This document shows positions 31,678 to 43,178 of a stretch of DNA of 64,000 bases, piece by piece; the first letter of the stretch is position 1; each line of letters starts with the position of its first letter. This DNA comes from Pilatotrama ljubarskyi (taxonomy: Eukaryota; Basidiomycota; Agaricomycetes; Polyporales; Polyporaceae). The position numbers and the translations under genes were made by a program. A model generated the notes under the pieces. It saw only the letters and a program-made list of their open reading frames with translations. It did no database searches and was not told the origin of the DNA. The stretch lies in the NCBI GenBank assembly GCA_022385805.1, contig MU277682.1, positions 243,049 to 307,048 on the forward strand, written 5' to 3'.

Positions 31678-33286
31678 CTAGTCCCACTCGTCCTCGTCCT
31701 CGTCTTCTTCGTCGCTGTCACCCATCCTCTTGTTTCGTTCCATCAGAGCTGCCGCAAGCGCAGCAGTGAGGTCGCCTCCTCCTCCGCCTGCAGCAGCAGG
31801 CTCTTCCGCAGCCTGCGGCGGCGACTTGGCGCGGGCAGGAGCTTCGCTTGTAGGTTTGAGGATGTGGACCCCGGCGCCCTTGATAGAAGCCAGGAGAGCA
31901 TCTCGCCCGGGCTGCGGAGCAGGAAGGGCCGCCACTGCACTCGGACCACCTGCTGGGGGTGGTGGGGGAGGCGGCGGCGGGGGAGGGGGAGCACCGCCAC
32001 CCGCTGGAGGTGGCGGAGGAGGCGGGGGTGGAGGGGGTGGTGCACCGCCAGCGGGTGGAGGCGGCGGCGGAGGAGGAGGGGGTGGTGCACCGCCAGCGGG
32101 TGGAGGCGGCGGCGGAGGAGGAGGGGGAGGAGCAGAGGATGAAGGGGCCGGCGGGGGAGGTGGCGGCGGGGGAGCACCTCCGGCAGGCGGAGGAGGACGG
32201 CCGGGAGGCCGTGGAGGAGGAGGAGGGGTCGCGGCGGCCGCGGGAGCTGCTGGCGGTGGAGGCGGTGGGGGTGGAGCGGTCGTCGGTCGTGAAGGAGGCG
32301 GCTGCGGGGTCGGAGGGGCAGAACGTGCGGGCGGGGGTGCCGGGGAAGGCGGCGCGGGCGGAGGCACGTTACGGGACGGGCGCGAAGGAGGTGCAGGAGG
32401 AGGCGACGGCGGTCTGTTCGTCGCCTCAGGCGGGATATGAGAACCTCGAGGTCGTACAGGCGGGGGCGGAGGCTTCTTCTTTGGACCAGATGCAGCTCCG
32501 GCGGTGGAGGATTTCGCCTCCGCCCTCTGCGCGTCTCGTACGAAGTCCTTGATAAAGTCCATGTTCTGCTCGAGCACCTCCCGCGATATGCCTTGGCCCT
32601 CGAGGTTGCCCAGGAAAGCCTCCCACGACGGATCAACATTGGTCGAGGTGAAACCTTTGTCTGGGTCGTAACCCATATGCGCGATGTGTTTGAAGGATCC
32701 CTCTGTAGGACCGGAGATCATCGACTTGTCGATCTTTCCGCCCTTGCTTGGTTTCGCACTTTTCTTTTTTGAGGAGCCCGACTTTGACTTGCCTGTGCAA
32801 TGGTCACAAACAATCCACAGCACGACAGGATGCGGGAACTCACTGTCTGTCTTCTTTGTGGTGACCTTCTTGTAGAAGGTCTTCGCCTCACCCTCATCGG
32901 CGAACACAATCCCGATCATGCATTCCTAGCCCAGTACGATAGCGTCAGCATATGCTACGACAGCCGAATGCGAGCGTACGCACATCTCCGGCGAATGAGT
33001 GAAAGAACGGGCGATCCTGGAAATACTCGAAGCCCTCATAGAGCTCGTGTTCCCAGATGATACCCCTGGTACCCGCCAAATCCACCAGCTTCAAGTAGAA
33101 CACGCCTTGGGTATCCCTCACAAACGCAAGTGCGCCCTGCAGTCCCGTGTAGGACCACTCGTCTGGCTTGGGGTATGCATAGTATATGCGGGCAAGCGCG
33201 GCGGTGAAGATCTTGTTAGCGGGGGAGTTGACTGCGGCCTTGACCTTCGTCTTCTCGTCGTTTGACAGCGTCGATTGGGCTGGCAT
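31678..33286 (-). CDS. WASP/Las17-type actin nucleation-promoting factor
   Basis: Activator of Arp2/3-dependent actin assembly at endocytic patches. Three exons (32984-33286, 32844-32925, 31678-32792) give 499 residues. The order is classical. A WH1/EVH1 domain spans about residues 15-125 (ARIYYAYPKPDEWSYTGLQG, GVFYLKLVDL, FEYFQDRPFFHSFAGDECMIGIVFADE). A basic KSKSGSSKKKS stretch precedes a CRIB/GTPase-binding segment (ISGPTEGSFKHIAHMGYD). A long Pro-rich region with tandem PPPPPAGGAP blocks runs to about residue 410. A WH2 motif (RDALLASIKGAGVHILK) and an acidic tail with the conserved Trp (DSDEEDEDEDEWD) end the protein. Budding-yeast Las17 lacks a clear CRIB; this one has it, suggesting Cdc42/Rac control. 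The second intron (51 bases) is free of stops in frame. Confidence 0.95.
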
Positions 33287-33798
33287 TTCGAACGCGTCGT
33301 GTGGTCAGCGCAGAGGATGTAGCTGGCAGCAGAAAAGGAGTAGAGGCTACGGTGCGCAGTCGCTCTCGCTCTGCACCCCTGCCAGTGAGCGCACAGGTCA
33401 AGTTGTGGTTGCGGGCGCGCCGACCGGCGACTGCCATGTGGGATGACGCGCATAACCGATCTTATCAGTTGCCGCTAAATTACAGGATGCAATCCATATA
33501 TGAATTTCTAGCAGCCTCCGTCTCACTGGGCATCCCCGCTCGACGTTTCAAGAGAAGAGAAGGCATGAACGTGCTGCCTGGACGGATATCTCTGGCCGGC
33601 CTTGGCAGCAAGTGATAGTGGCCGTGGGCAAAGCACCCGAGTACGAAAATCGGGCCAGTGTGCGGCAGGCGGTGGTTCCAGCACAGCTAGATCATTCCCG
33701 AGCAAATTACAGCGATTACCACAAGAAAAGCAGGAAAGCGCAGTGCAATGTAACAACTTCACAGAGAGGAGGGAAGAGGGAAAATCCCAGAAGTGCCG
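33287..33798. other. intergenic, no gene seen
   Basis: About 510 bases between the WASP start and the 3' end of the peroxiredoxin gene, both on the minus strand. Nothing supported beyond an expected promoter. Confidence 0.5.
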
Positions 33799-34841
33799 TT
33801 AAGACTCTGCCGCGGCCAGCTTGACATATTCCAACGCCAGCTTAGGGCTGGCACTCACCGTCAGCCAGTGGATGTAGCAGGAGGTTATGGAGACACCCAC
33901 CTGTCTGCTGGCTTCACGGGGACCTTCTTGTCGACGAGCTTACCCCCCTTCTCGAAGACGAAATGGCTTCGTTTGGTCTTTCCTCCCTCTCCAGCACCCA
34001 ACGCTGTTATGAGCACGCGTTTCGGGTCTGACAGGAGGGGGTAAGGAAGACTTTTCTGTAAACAGTCACGTTCATCAGTCTAACTAGCTCGCGGTGAGTG
34101 CCACAAGACTGGCCTTGGTCTGCCATTTAGCCTGTGCAGTAGGTTTGTCTGCGCTCAGGCAATACACGTCGTAACCTAGGGCCGTGAAATTGGGATAGAT
34201 ATCTCGGAATCCACACGCCTGCGTAGTGCATCCAGCTGCAAGGGAACCTTGTCAGAATACGGTCTCTGGTCCTCCATTGTCACGTCGCGCACTCACGGGT
34301 ATCTGCCTTCGGTACCAAGAATATGACAACGCCTCTGTTGGCCGCCAAGGTCGCCACGTCGACATCTTCATCCTTCTCATTTTTGAGCGTATACGAAGGA
34401 AGTACGTCTCCAACATTGATCGGAGAGAGAGCTGGCGCAACTGCAATCGCACCTTGTCAACTCACGGACCTCGTCGGATAAGGAGTCGAATGAGTTTGAC
34501 CTTCAGGCTTACCGTCGTTCGACGCGTTACCTGAGTCTTCCGCGGTCGCGATTTCAGCCTTACTCTGTCATACAAAATGGCCGAAAACCCGGTTTCAGTA
34601 CCCATGGCTAACGCAAACCAGACGGATAAATCCAAGTGAGCAGCACCTTCTTCACTGTGGGTGCATCGTCGCCCCCATCTTCACCGCCCTCAGCCTCGGC
34701 TGCCGCCCTCTTCTTGGACGTCTTGGGGGCAGCTTTCTTGACCGCCTCCTTCACTGGCTCCGCTTTAGGCTGAGCGGAAATCCTGGTCGACCTCCTCGCA
34801 GGCTCGGAGGTCTCGGCAGTGGCTTTCGCGCGTGGGGCCAT
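33799..34841 (-). CDS. peroxiredoxin Q / BCP-type thiol peroxidase, probably nuclear (DOT5-like)
   Basis: Six exons (34647-34841, 34513-34564, 34297-34452, 34114-34235, 33901-34055, 33799-33847) give 242 residues. A long basic, Lys/Ala/Pro-rich N-terminus (KAEPVKEAVKKAAPKTSKKR) looks like a nuclear-localisation or chromatin-type tail. The PrxQ domain follows: [39 protein letters not shown] with the peroxidatic Cys and the second Cys five residues later, YDVYCLSAD, LPYPLLSDPKRVLI and SHFVFEKGGKLV. The family reduces peroxides using thioredoxin. The fourth intron appears to use a GC donor (CCAAG|GCCAGT), giving the canonical WQTK-KSLPYPL; a GT donor nine bases on would add Ala-Ser-Leu. Confidence 0.9.
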
Positions 34842-35570
34842 AGCAGATGATGGTCCGGAGGAAAGCGAAGAGGAGCCTGGGTACCTTCAGGCCTGGCGGG
34901 AGGACCGCTGATTATATACCGTGACCGGCGAGGTTTAGCGTGTCGCCTCTTGCGGCTGTCCAGAGTTCCGGTGACACACGCTCACGCCATCTTCTTGTCA
35001 GCATCTCAACAAGACCACCTGCCAGCTGGGTGAATATGCATGGACAGAGCCGTGAACCTGGGTCTCGCGGAATGGCGCTTATAAGGCTCTACATAAGGGG
35101 GATGCTTTCCGGCGGGTAGACTCGCAACTGACAGAAGGGCTTCCTCCAAGATCGAGCAAGCGGTACCATCGCATACGTATACGCGAAATTCCTACGTAGA
35201 GAGGCATTTCTGGGGAGGACGGGAGTATTAGCAAGTACAGGCTGTACCGGAGATAACAAGGCCGCGATGCGAGGCCTCGCAGAGGGGGGCAGCGTAGGGA
35301 TACTGCCAATAAACAGACTAAGGTTGCCTCTATAGTAGTATGTGAACGGTCGCTGCCTGAATGAGCAATATTGTGCGAGGACGTATGCCAAAGTGAGTGA
35401 GGGACAGGCGATGGATGAAGTAACGACATGGACGGAATGCGGGTCAGGGCCAGGATATATGCGTTCGTGCATGCTGAAACGTTGAACAAACGAAGAGGTC
35501 CCATATAAACCACAAGTAAACCTGATCTCATTAGTCCAGCTGCTGACTTCCATAGAGACGGTACATACCT
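34842..35570. other. intergenic, no gene seen
   Basis: About 730 bases between the peroxiredoxin start and the 3' end of the LRR gene, both on the minus strand. Nothing supported. Confidence 0.5.
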
Positions 35571-38500
35571 TCACGCGGAGAGACCTGGCACGGGTTCAGC
35601 CGCCTCTCTCAGAGAGCTGGAAGACGAAGTTCTGGAGAGAATAGACGCCCTCGAGCCACCTGGCGATATCGGACTCGCACTAGAGGACGTAGGCGTGAAC
35701 CCACCGCTCAGCGACCGCTCAATCGGCGATGACGTGTTCTGGGTGTCGACCGTTACGGCTGAGCTTGATGAGCGAGAACGGCGGATATATGGCCGCGGCG
35801 GTGGCTTTTTGGACTCTGGAGGTGAGGTGGCAGCAGAAGAGTTCTGGTCGCGTTCCGGAGCGGCGCCCTCTGGGGCAAACTCTTCCACAAGTCGCGGTGG
35901 GGGCCGCTCGACCATTGCTTCCAGGAGCTGTGCGATCGTTACATGAGTAATCACGAGATGATAGAGCTCAGACCGACGCACCTCTTTCCGCAACTCCTCG
36001 CCGTCGTACTCTCCCTCCATCTCTTCCGGACCGAGGAGTACGGCACCCTTGCGGAAGACTTCCCCTTCTTCTTCAACAAGCCGCCTCGACCTGCGTAGAT
36101 ATCGGTTAGCTGGCATCTACTAGCGGGTCCAAAGAACTCACAGATCAGTAGGAGACACGACGCTTTCTCCACCTTCTGTAGGAATGGTCGCTGTGTCACC
36201 CTCTTCCTCGTCGGACTCGGTGATCAAGAAGGTTGGGCTCAGAACGCTCTCTTGCGGCTCTGGTTCTGGCTCCGCCCGCCCCTTGCCCTTGTCCACTCGG
36301 GGTGTGATCGGCTCGTCATCGTCCGAAGGCTCGGGCTCCTCTGCTCCCGCACGGCTGCTCTCAACGTGCTGTGCGTGTCCATTACTCATGATCTTTCCAT
36401 GCCCTATCTGAAGACCGAGGCCCTGTATCTTGAGCGGTTCCGGCCTCGGTTCCAAACGGGCGAGGAGGTCTGTCAGGTCATCGTTGAGGGAAAGTAGCAT
36501 CTCCAGGCGAGACGGCTCCGTCGTGGTCTCGATCATCGCAATAATAGACTTCATGATTTCACGCGTCGACTTCACCAGCTCGGAGTCACGGTCAAGCACA
36601 GGGGCAGCGGGTGCAGAGGAAGAGGAAGGCGACTGAGCAAGCAGATCTTCGAGTTCGCTCTTTCGAGAACGAGCCTGGATGACGACGTCAGACTCGGTCT
36701 GCGCCGCGGAAGGGATGTCAGTCGGGTTCCGGGACGGAGAAAGGGAAACGTCATGCTGCTCATCGACCTTTTTCTTGTCGTCCTCGCGAATGGATTTGGC
36801 TAGCTCGCTCTGCTCGATCATGCCCCACACACCCTTGGCCTCCCCTCGCCCGCTATAGCCGTTGGGGGTGCCGCCCATGGATGCCCTCTCGGCCTCTTCC
36901 GTGTTGCGGATACACGACTCGAGTATGTCGCGGCACATTCTGTGGTGCATCAACAACAGAATCCATAAAGGCCACGTGTCCACTCACCTCGCCATCTCCT
37001 CGTCGCCAGGAGGTATGTTGAGATCCAGGCATCGCATGACATGATTGGACTTGAGCCCTGAGCTCAACGCCATGACGCCGGCGAGGTCAAGGTTGTTCAT
37101 CGTCAGATCCAGGTGCAGAAGAGAGGCGGATTCCGGCAGGAACTCGGCCAGAGCGATGGCACCCGCAGATGTCATGTTAGTCGACGAGAGGAACAAGCGC
37201 TTGAGAGCTGCGTTCAGCGTGAAGGCCGTTCTTAACGACTGGATCTGTAGAGCTGTGAGCGATTGCATCCATGATCAAGCAGTATCAGGCTTACTCCTTC
37301 CAGTCCTGGCCCGCAACAAGGATTCTTACTCAAGTCGAGTGTCTCTAAGCATGAATTGTATTTCTGCGACATCATTCGTTTATGAACAGGCGGACTATCT
37401 CGACGACCGAAGAGGACGCTCACCAATGCCTCCGCAATCGCGACTAAGCCTTGAACGTCGAGTTTGTTCTCGCTCAGATTCAGCACTTTCAGTGTGCGAT
37501 TGCGCTTGAGCACTTGGGCAATGTATGTAATACCAGTCTGGCAGGGATTCAGGCGCAGGCCGAGGCAAGCAGCTAGTAATAGACTTACACGGATATCATT
37601 TCCCTTGAGGTCAAGCGTTCGCAACGCACCCAGCCGGGGTAGATTGTCTAAGGCTCTGACTTGCTCGAGTAGGGCAGCACTGGGGCCCTGTCTGAGAGAC
37701 GTCTCTATGCCGCGTGGATGGCCGTTGGACTGCGAGGGATGCGCCGGAGGAGGCGGTAGACGTGCGGTCACACCACCTTGAGCAGAGGTAGTGATAATGG
37801 GTATCGGGCGTCCTGCTGGTGACAATGGGTTGGTATGGACGGGTGCAGGGGCTCCTGCCGACGGTCCACGTCGAGAGCGAGGTATATAAGGTGTATATGT
37901 CGTCTGGGGCAGCGTCGCTGGGTGTCGTGGTGGTGGTAGGATAGGCCCTGGCCGTTGAGGAGGAGTGGATGTGCCGCTGCCACTACTGTGAGAAGGAAGG
38001 GGCTGCGACGGGGAGGATGGGGTCGCGGGCGGTGACAAGGTCGATGCGAGACTAGCGGTGGACGTCACAGGCGAACTCGGAACGGACCCTCCGTCCGAAG
38101 CTGTGGCAGGAAAGCGGTCTGGGTAGTCCTTGATCATGAGTGCAATCGCGACGGCACCCGTCGCGCTTATGCGATTATGTCGCAACGAGATGTTCCTCAG
38201 AGATGATACCCGGACGGAGTGCGCTGTGTCTGCGTCAATAACTCGCATCAATCCGAACCACGTATACTTACCCAGCGCATCCAGTGCCTGCGGTTTGAGC
38301 GAACAGTCATCCAACCGTAATGAAACCAAGCCTGGGGTAGGGGCGGCGGGTAACGCGGCAGCGATGTACTCGATGGCCTTCTTATCCAATGCGTTCTGTG
38401 AAAGATCCAAGAATTGTAGACTCTTCGCCTACGGCAGTTCATGCATAAGTCACAACTAGACAGTCAAGAAAACCGGCAAGGCTCACTTTTGTCAAGTATG

Positions 38501-39299
38501 CACCGATCAACCGGAACGCCGGGGCCTTCAGCCGCCTATTTGAGGAGACGGAGAGGAAGGTGAGCGTGCCAGGTATGAGCAGAGCGTGCAGTATCGGTTT
38601 CAATATCTTGCAGGGATGTCAACGGGCGGTCAGTCCTTCTAGATCTTGTTCAACTTACATGCTCATCCAGGTCACATTCCTTGAACACCAGTTTGCGTAG
38701 CCCCCACTCAATAGTGAACACATCAGACAGGACAGCTGCGGTACCGGCATTGAGCTGGATACCGGAGAAATCCACTGTTCGCGGGTTCGTACTCGCAGCA
38801 CGCTAGAGAACAGCCCCAGTCCATGAAATGGCTTGCAAAGGACTACTGGGAAACATACCTTGAACGCAGCTGAGATGGCGGGGTCGGGAGCCTCCTCCCG
38901 GCCAGTACAACACTCGCGGTAGAATGCTTCTACCTTGTCCATGCTCCACCAATCGTCCTCCGCATTTCCCTCGGGATTCGAGGGGTTCCCTCTGACAATG
39001 CGCCGTCTGCGTTCGGCCTCACGTTCCTCGATCGACCGCTTCTCCTCCTTCAATGATGGGGTGGACGGCGGATTCGTCGCCATGATAGGATAGACCGTGG
39101 TCATCTCCGGAAGTATGAAGTGCGCACGCTTGAGTGTGCTCCCATCATCCTTGGTAGCATCAGGCTGCTGGTTCTGCGTCGGCAGGATCTTGGTGATTCG
39201 TGCAAAGAATGACGGTTGAGGTGGAGGAGGCCGCTTCAAAATGGACTTTCCCGGAGTCGGGATAGTCACCGCGGACGACGATGCTGACGGCGACAACAT
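35571..39299 (-). CDS. large leucine-rich-repeat (RNI-like) protein, PPP1R37-like candidate
   Basis: Multi-exon gene of roughly ten exons; the first is 38859-39299. The N-terminus is low complexity (SKSILKRPPPP-type, then RVxF-like KRAHF and LPEMTTVYPI). Leucine-rich repeats follow across exons between about 38750 and 36990: KSLQFLDLSQNALDKKAIEY, LVSLRLDDCSLKPQALDALG, LRNISLRHNRISATGAVAIA, RTLDLKGNDIR, LKVLNLSENKLDVQGLVAIA, LETLDLSKNPCCGPGLEG and SLLHLDLTMNNLDLAGVMAL. A Ser/Pro-rich insert of about 150 residues interrupts the repeats at about 37750-38130. The C-terminal third is acidic and disordered. The layout resembles protein phosphatase 1 regulatory subunit 37-type RNI proteins, but the PP1-docking motif is degenerate, so the function is inference. 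Internal exon borders were not all fixed. Confidence 0.82.
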
Positions 39300-39853
39300 G
39301 GGTGCATCTCCAAAGGTAGTGATCAGGTCGTGGAGGTTGGAGAGATCGCGAGAGACGCTTCGGGGAACAGTGAGCAGACCGAAGGCGTCGGTGGCCCAGC
39401 GTTTACTTCACCAAGAAGATTGATAAGTCCTGTTATAGTTCCGGCTAGAACCAGTGATGACGGGTAAGTCTGGCAGTAATCCCCAGATACATCAATAGAA
39501 GCATTAATAACTATTCATAAGTGGTCCGATTACGGGGCAGCCGGCTGGAATCAGTATGAGCAGCCCGATGACCCGGCGGAAACGGCACAGCAACCACTGT
39601 ATCTCAGGCACGCTGCCCCAGGCGGCGTGTGACGGTCGTCAGCCATCGTTCATTGTCTCCTGTGTGTGTCCTCCGGCAACACACATTCACCGCACGAGTG
39701 CATGCAGTAATATAACTTGCACATGAACCCGCGCGGATAACGACTATGATCAGGATGGTGTGTGCGACGCGCGAAGTGACCTCTCACTGTTCTCTGTGGC
39801 TTTTGCGCATGCGTTGCAGTACTGAACAAACGTAGTAAGACTCGTAGCGCTAC
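39300..39853. other. divergent intergenic region, no gene seen
   Basis: About 550 bases between the LRR gene (-) and the small candidate gene (+); probably both promoters. Confidence 0.45.
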
Positions 39854-40185
39854 ATGTCCAAGAACGAGACGATCCGAGTCTACGACGGGTGAGCCCGGAT
39901 ACGTCGCGCTTCGATTCCCGGAAGAATGGTAGCTCACTCGTATATTGGGTAGCATTATTGTAGAGACAGATTCGACGACGATCTCGTCACGCGTGAGCAG
40001 GCCGAGCAGACATTACTCAGCGCGTACCAGACCGTAAAGGAAAAGATGCAGCAGCGGATAGAACAGCTTCAGGGATCGCATCTTGTACTTGTGCGTGGGC
40101 CCGCTCCCTCTCTTTCCATGCACTAGCTTACGCGAGCTTGCAGTATCAGATATCCATCTTGTCCTGCTTTGAGCGGAATGACTGA
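39854..40185 (+). CDS. candidate small spliced gene, unknown function
   Basis: Three exons can be joined in frame: 39854-39888, 39964-40090 and 40144-40185. The first donor is gtgagc, the second gtgcgt, with tag and cag acceptors. The product is 67 residues: MSKNETIRVYDGDRFDDDLV, then a helix-like charged stretch (TREQAEQTLLSAYQTVKEKM and QQRIEQLQGSH) and a short hydrophobic end (YQISILSCFERND). Codon use and splice sites look real, but no family is recognised. The last exon might instead be part of a longer gene continuing towards 40.9 kb. Confidence 0.4.
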
Positions 40186-40685
40186 ACCTACCGGCGAGCT
40201 TTCTGTGTCATCGCGTCTTCTGGCGGATGCTCTACTTCGGCACGGCTGCTCGTCTGAACTGGGAACAATTGAATGGTGGACAAGATCTCAGTCTGGCGAC
40301 TGAAATCGGCATGTTGATCATGATACGTCCGCTTCTGAGGGGTGCCTCCACTCTGGGGACTGCCTGCCGCACCTGTGAGTATCAGCTTCATCTGCTTCTC
40401 AATGTAACGACATATCCGGGACATGGACAGAGTCGCAGTCACTCTTGGCTATCGCACCTCTGAAGCAATGTCCAGCGACTCCAAAATAGCTCAAGGTTGA
40501 GTACAGGAAGCCTTCGTTCATGGCACCTTTTCCATATGAAACTGATCCTCGAGCGATCAGCGATGTTCTGCCCGTGGCCTCCTCGTGCCCTGGGCGTACG
40601 GTACATAGCTTGCGAAGACTGCACGTTCGGTGCCTCTGTACTGATCCCCGTAGAGCCCTGGCTCGCGACTCCCCCTAACCGCAGC

Positions 40686-40880
40686 AATCATCTACCGGCC
40701 TTCAGCGCAGTACCAGTGTCCCATGCAGTATCAGCCCTCCATGCAATATCAGCCCTCTATGCAATATGGGCCACCGATGCAGTACGTGCCGCCCATGCAG
40801 CCGTCAACCCAGTACCTGCCGCCGCCGCAGGGACAGCCACCCACGGCGCCGTGGCAGGACCAGAGTGCAAAAGGGTAGGC
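40686..40880 (+). CDS. possible exon with MQYQP-type repeats
   Basis: After a cag-type acceptor at about 40685 the plus strand is open to a stop at 40878-40880. It encodes a Gln/Tyr/Pro/Met-rich repeat: QYQCPMQYQPSMQYQPSMQY, then GPPMQYVPPMQPSTQYLPPP. The DNA repeats a roughly 18-base unit four to five times. A gtaggc donor just before the stop could splice to a Cys-rich stretch at about 40976-41063 (GCLHGVVCDTSG, then ACNPCCSDR), but this is speculative. No upstream exon with a start was fixed. Confidence 0.3.
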
Positions 40881-40996
40881 AGACATTTTACCATCTTCGG
40901 TCGGACTAATGCATACAAACGGCAGAAATTTGCCATGACAAGCAGCTGCCTCCATGGTGTCGTCTGCGACACCTCCGGGATCCCTTCCGCGTTTGC

Positions 40997-42787
40997 ATGC
41001 AACCCTTGCTGCTCAGATCGAATCGGGTTACGTTGCACAAGCCAACTGTACCGGCAACGGCAGGTGAGAACGTCATATCGATCTGGCGGATGTGCTCAAA
41101 CCCAGCGGTTAGGATGATCACTAAGGGTCTACGTCAAGTATCCGCTAGGCTTCCCCTCGCTCGCCCGCGTCACCTCGTCCACGATGGCAGCGTTCTCCCC
41201 GTCCACCCGGACCCCGACGTCCCACCCATTCCTTACGTCGCGGTTTCCTACACTTGGGACCCGGACCCGCAGCATACCATAGCCTGGGGTCGCCCTGTGA
41301 CCATCCAGGCGCTGGACATCGTCCAACGCCTCGCACGGTGCACCCCTCTGCCCCTCTGGATCGACGCAATCTGCATCCCACAACACGCCGAAGGCGCGAA
41401 ACAGCAGGAGCTCCCCAAAATGGCGGACATTTATCGTGGCGCCGTCGCCGTGTGGTGCGTCGTGGACTGCGTGACGTCCAACACCTGCGACGCATTCCAG
41501 CGGTGTGCGGAGTTTGTCACCAACGGCTCCTTCCAGAAGATGGTTGACCTCGGACGTGGTGCGCACGTGTTCGGTGTGGGGATCAACCTCTGGGACTGCG
41601 AGGAATTGAAGAAGGTGTTTCTGCATCGGTGGTGGGAGCGCGCATGGACGTTCCAGGAGGCGACGCTTAACCCCGCGACATTCCTGATCGGGAATTCCTG
41701 CGACGCTTTCCCCATCGCCGATGCTCTCATAGTTGCGCGGGTCACCCATAAATTCGCATCCGAGTTCTTAGACTCGAAATCCCTCTCTCGCGATCTCGCG
41801 TTCTGGGACGCCGTCCTAGCCATGACCGTGGCCGCGGAACGGTCCCTGCCCCTGGGCGAGGCGATAGCATGCGTCTGGCGACGCCGGGCCAGCTTGGATC
41901 ATGATCTCGTCTATTCCCTCCTCGGTATATGCCGACTTTCCAGTAATGTGACGCCGTCGTATCACAAGCCGTTCGATGCGGTGCTGTGCGAGCTGTTCCG
42001 GGCAGCCGCCTACGCCGGGGACTACAGCTGGATCCCCTTGTGCACCGAAATCGATCATGGAGTATCCCCGATTGGAATGGGCCTCATTCCAACACCTGCT
42101 CATACGGTGGATGCACCTCTCTCGATCGTCAAGGGTTGGACGAACGCCTTCGGTCTCCCTGCACCTCCGCGAAACCAGCTCTCGCCGCTAGGCGTTGCTG
42201 TGCCGGTTCGTTATGCGGGCGTCGTCGAATGGCAAACAGCTCCTCTGTCGCTCCCGGTGACTGTCCAGTACCTACGACAGCGCGGGCGGGCACCGGCCGA
42301 GATCTGGGACTTGCTCTTCGGGATGTCAGTGGGACTCATGGCGGAGATCGCCACGGCCCTGGAGGACCCCGAGATAGCTGGGCCCATGCTCGACTACGCT
42401 TTGCTTCTCATCGACGCAAGGGAGCAGGTCGTGAACCGGACCTACAGGACGTCCACGAACTTGGTAGCCACCAAGCGCAGGTTGGCGTATCTCCAATATG
42501 CGACTATGGCGCAGCGCGCATGGTTCCGACGCTCCCCGGGGCGCTTGGTCGTCATCTCATGCCGAGCTGGCGAAGCCGTCTTGCGTGCGGAACGTGCGTC
42601 GTCGACTGGAGCGGGTGCGCGTGTATTCTTGTTGCCTATCGAGCCCTCCGGGGGAGCGGCGCGGGAGCGAAGCATAGTCGTCGTGTCGTCTCAATCCGAA
42701 CCTTTACGAGTACATGCGACTGCTCTCTTGGTGCGCAGGCCTGCTGTCGCGTTGGATGAGCAATGGGAAGTCCGGTTCGTTGTATAG
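40997..42787 (+). CDS. HET-domain protein (heterokaryon incompatibility family)
   Basis: Single-exon frame of up to 596 residues. In-frame Met codons at 41090 and 41114 are equally possible starts, and I cannot choose between them. The HET domain lies near the N-terminus: PYVAVSYTWDPDPQH, PLWIDAICIPQHAEGAKQQ, LPKMADIYRGAVAVWCVVD, then HRWWERAWTFQEATLNP and SLDHDLVYSLLGICRLS. This is the usual motif order of Pfam HET. HET domains mediate programmed cell death after fusion of genetically different hyphae; most Agaricomycete members have no tested role. It has no signal peptide or membrane segment. The C-terminal 250 residues carry no known domain. Confidence 0.9.
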   Translation: MQPLLLRSNRVTLHKPTVPATAGENVISIWRMCSNPAVRMITKGLRQVSARLPLARPRHLVHDGSVLPVHPDPDVPPIPYVAVSYTWDPDPQHTIAWGRPVTIQALDIVQRLARCTPLPLWIDAICIPQHAEGAKQQELPKMADIYRGAVAVWCVVDCVTSNTCDAFQRCAEFVTNGSFQKMVDLGRGAHVFGVGINLWDCEELKKVFLHRWWERAWTFQEATLNPATFLIGNSCDAFPIADALIVARVTHKFASEFLDSKSLSRDLAFWDAVLAMTVAAERSLPLGEAIACVWRRRASLDHDLVYSLLGICRLSSNVTPSYHKPFDAVLCELFRAAAYAGDYSWIPLCTEIDHGVSPIGMGLIPTPAHTVDAPLSIVKGWTNAFGLPAPPRNQLSPLGVAVPVRYAGVVEWQTAPLSLPVTVQYLRQRGRAPAEIWDLLFGMSVGLMAEIATALEDPEIAGPMLDYALLLIDAREQVVNRTYRTSTNLVATKRRLAYLQYATMAQRAWFRRSPGRLVVISCRAGEAVLRAERASSTGAGARVFLLPIEPSGGAARERSIVVVSSQSEPLRVHATALLVRRPAVALDEQWEVRFVV

Positions 42788-43178
42788 CGAGTGCACTTGT
42801 TGAAGTACGTGTATCAACTTCCCGCTGGAGAGACGGTCTCATGCAGTGCTCGGGTTCGTCCACTGGACCTTGCTTTGGTTATACAGTGCCCCTTATACTC
42901 CACTCCCCTGCCTCCAACCCGGAGAGCTACGAACTCCATATAGGGCACTGCATCAAGTACGAGTTCGGTAATGATAGCGAGATCTACTGGTAGTACATAG
43001 TACCGTAACAGAAAAGGGTTCGTAAATAGATATGAATATACTAGAAGCTAGTACCTATATACAGGTATCTAGGATGGGCTAGCGCGGATTCAAGGCGTAC
43101 CTCAAGAAGAGATGCTCGGGGAATAATATGTACATAGTATGTTGTATACGCTACCGGATCCGATTGATTCGGGTGGCT
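42788..43178. other. intergenic, no gene seen
   Basis: About 390 bases between the convergent HET gene and the GST gene. Nothing supported. Confidence 0.5.

Noticed and set aside
31730..32440. Long Gly/Ala-rich open frame on the plus strand
   Set aside because: It is the antisense shadow of the poly-proline region of the WASP gene.
41129..41749. 206-codon open frame antisense to the HET gene
   Set aside because: Shadow of a single-exon GC-rich gene; no motif.
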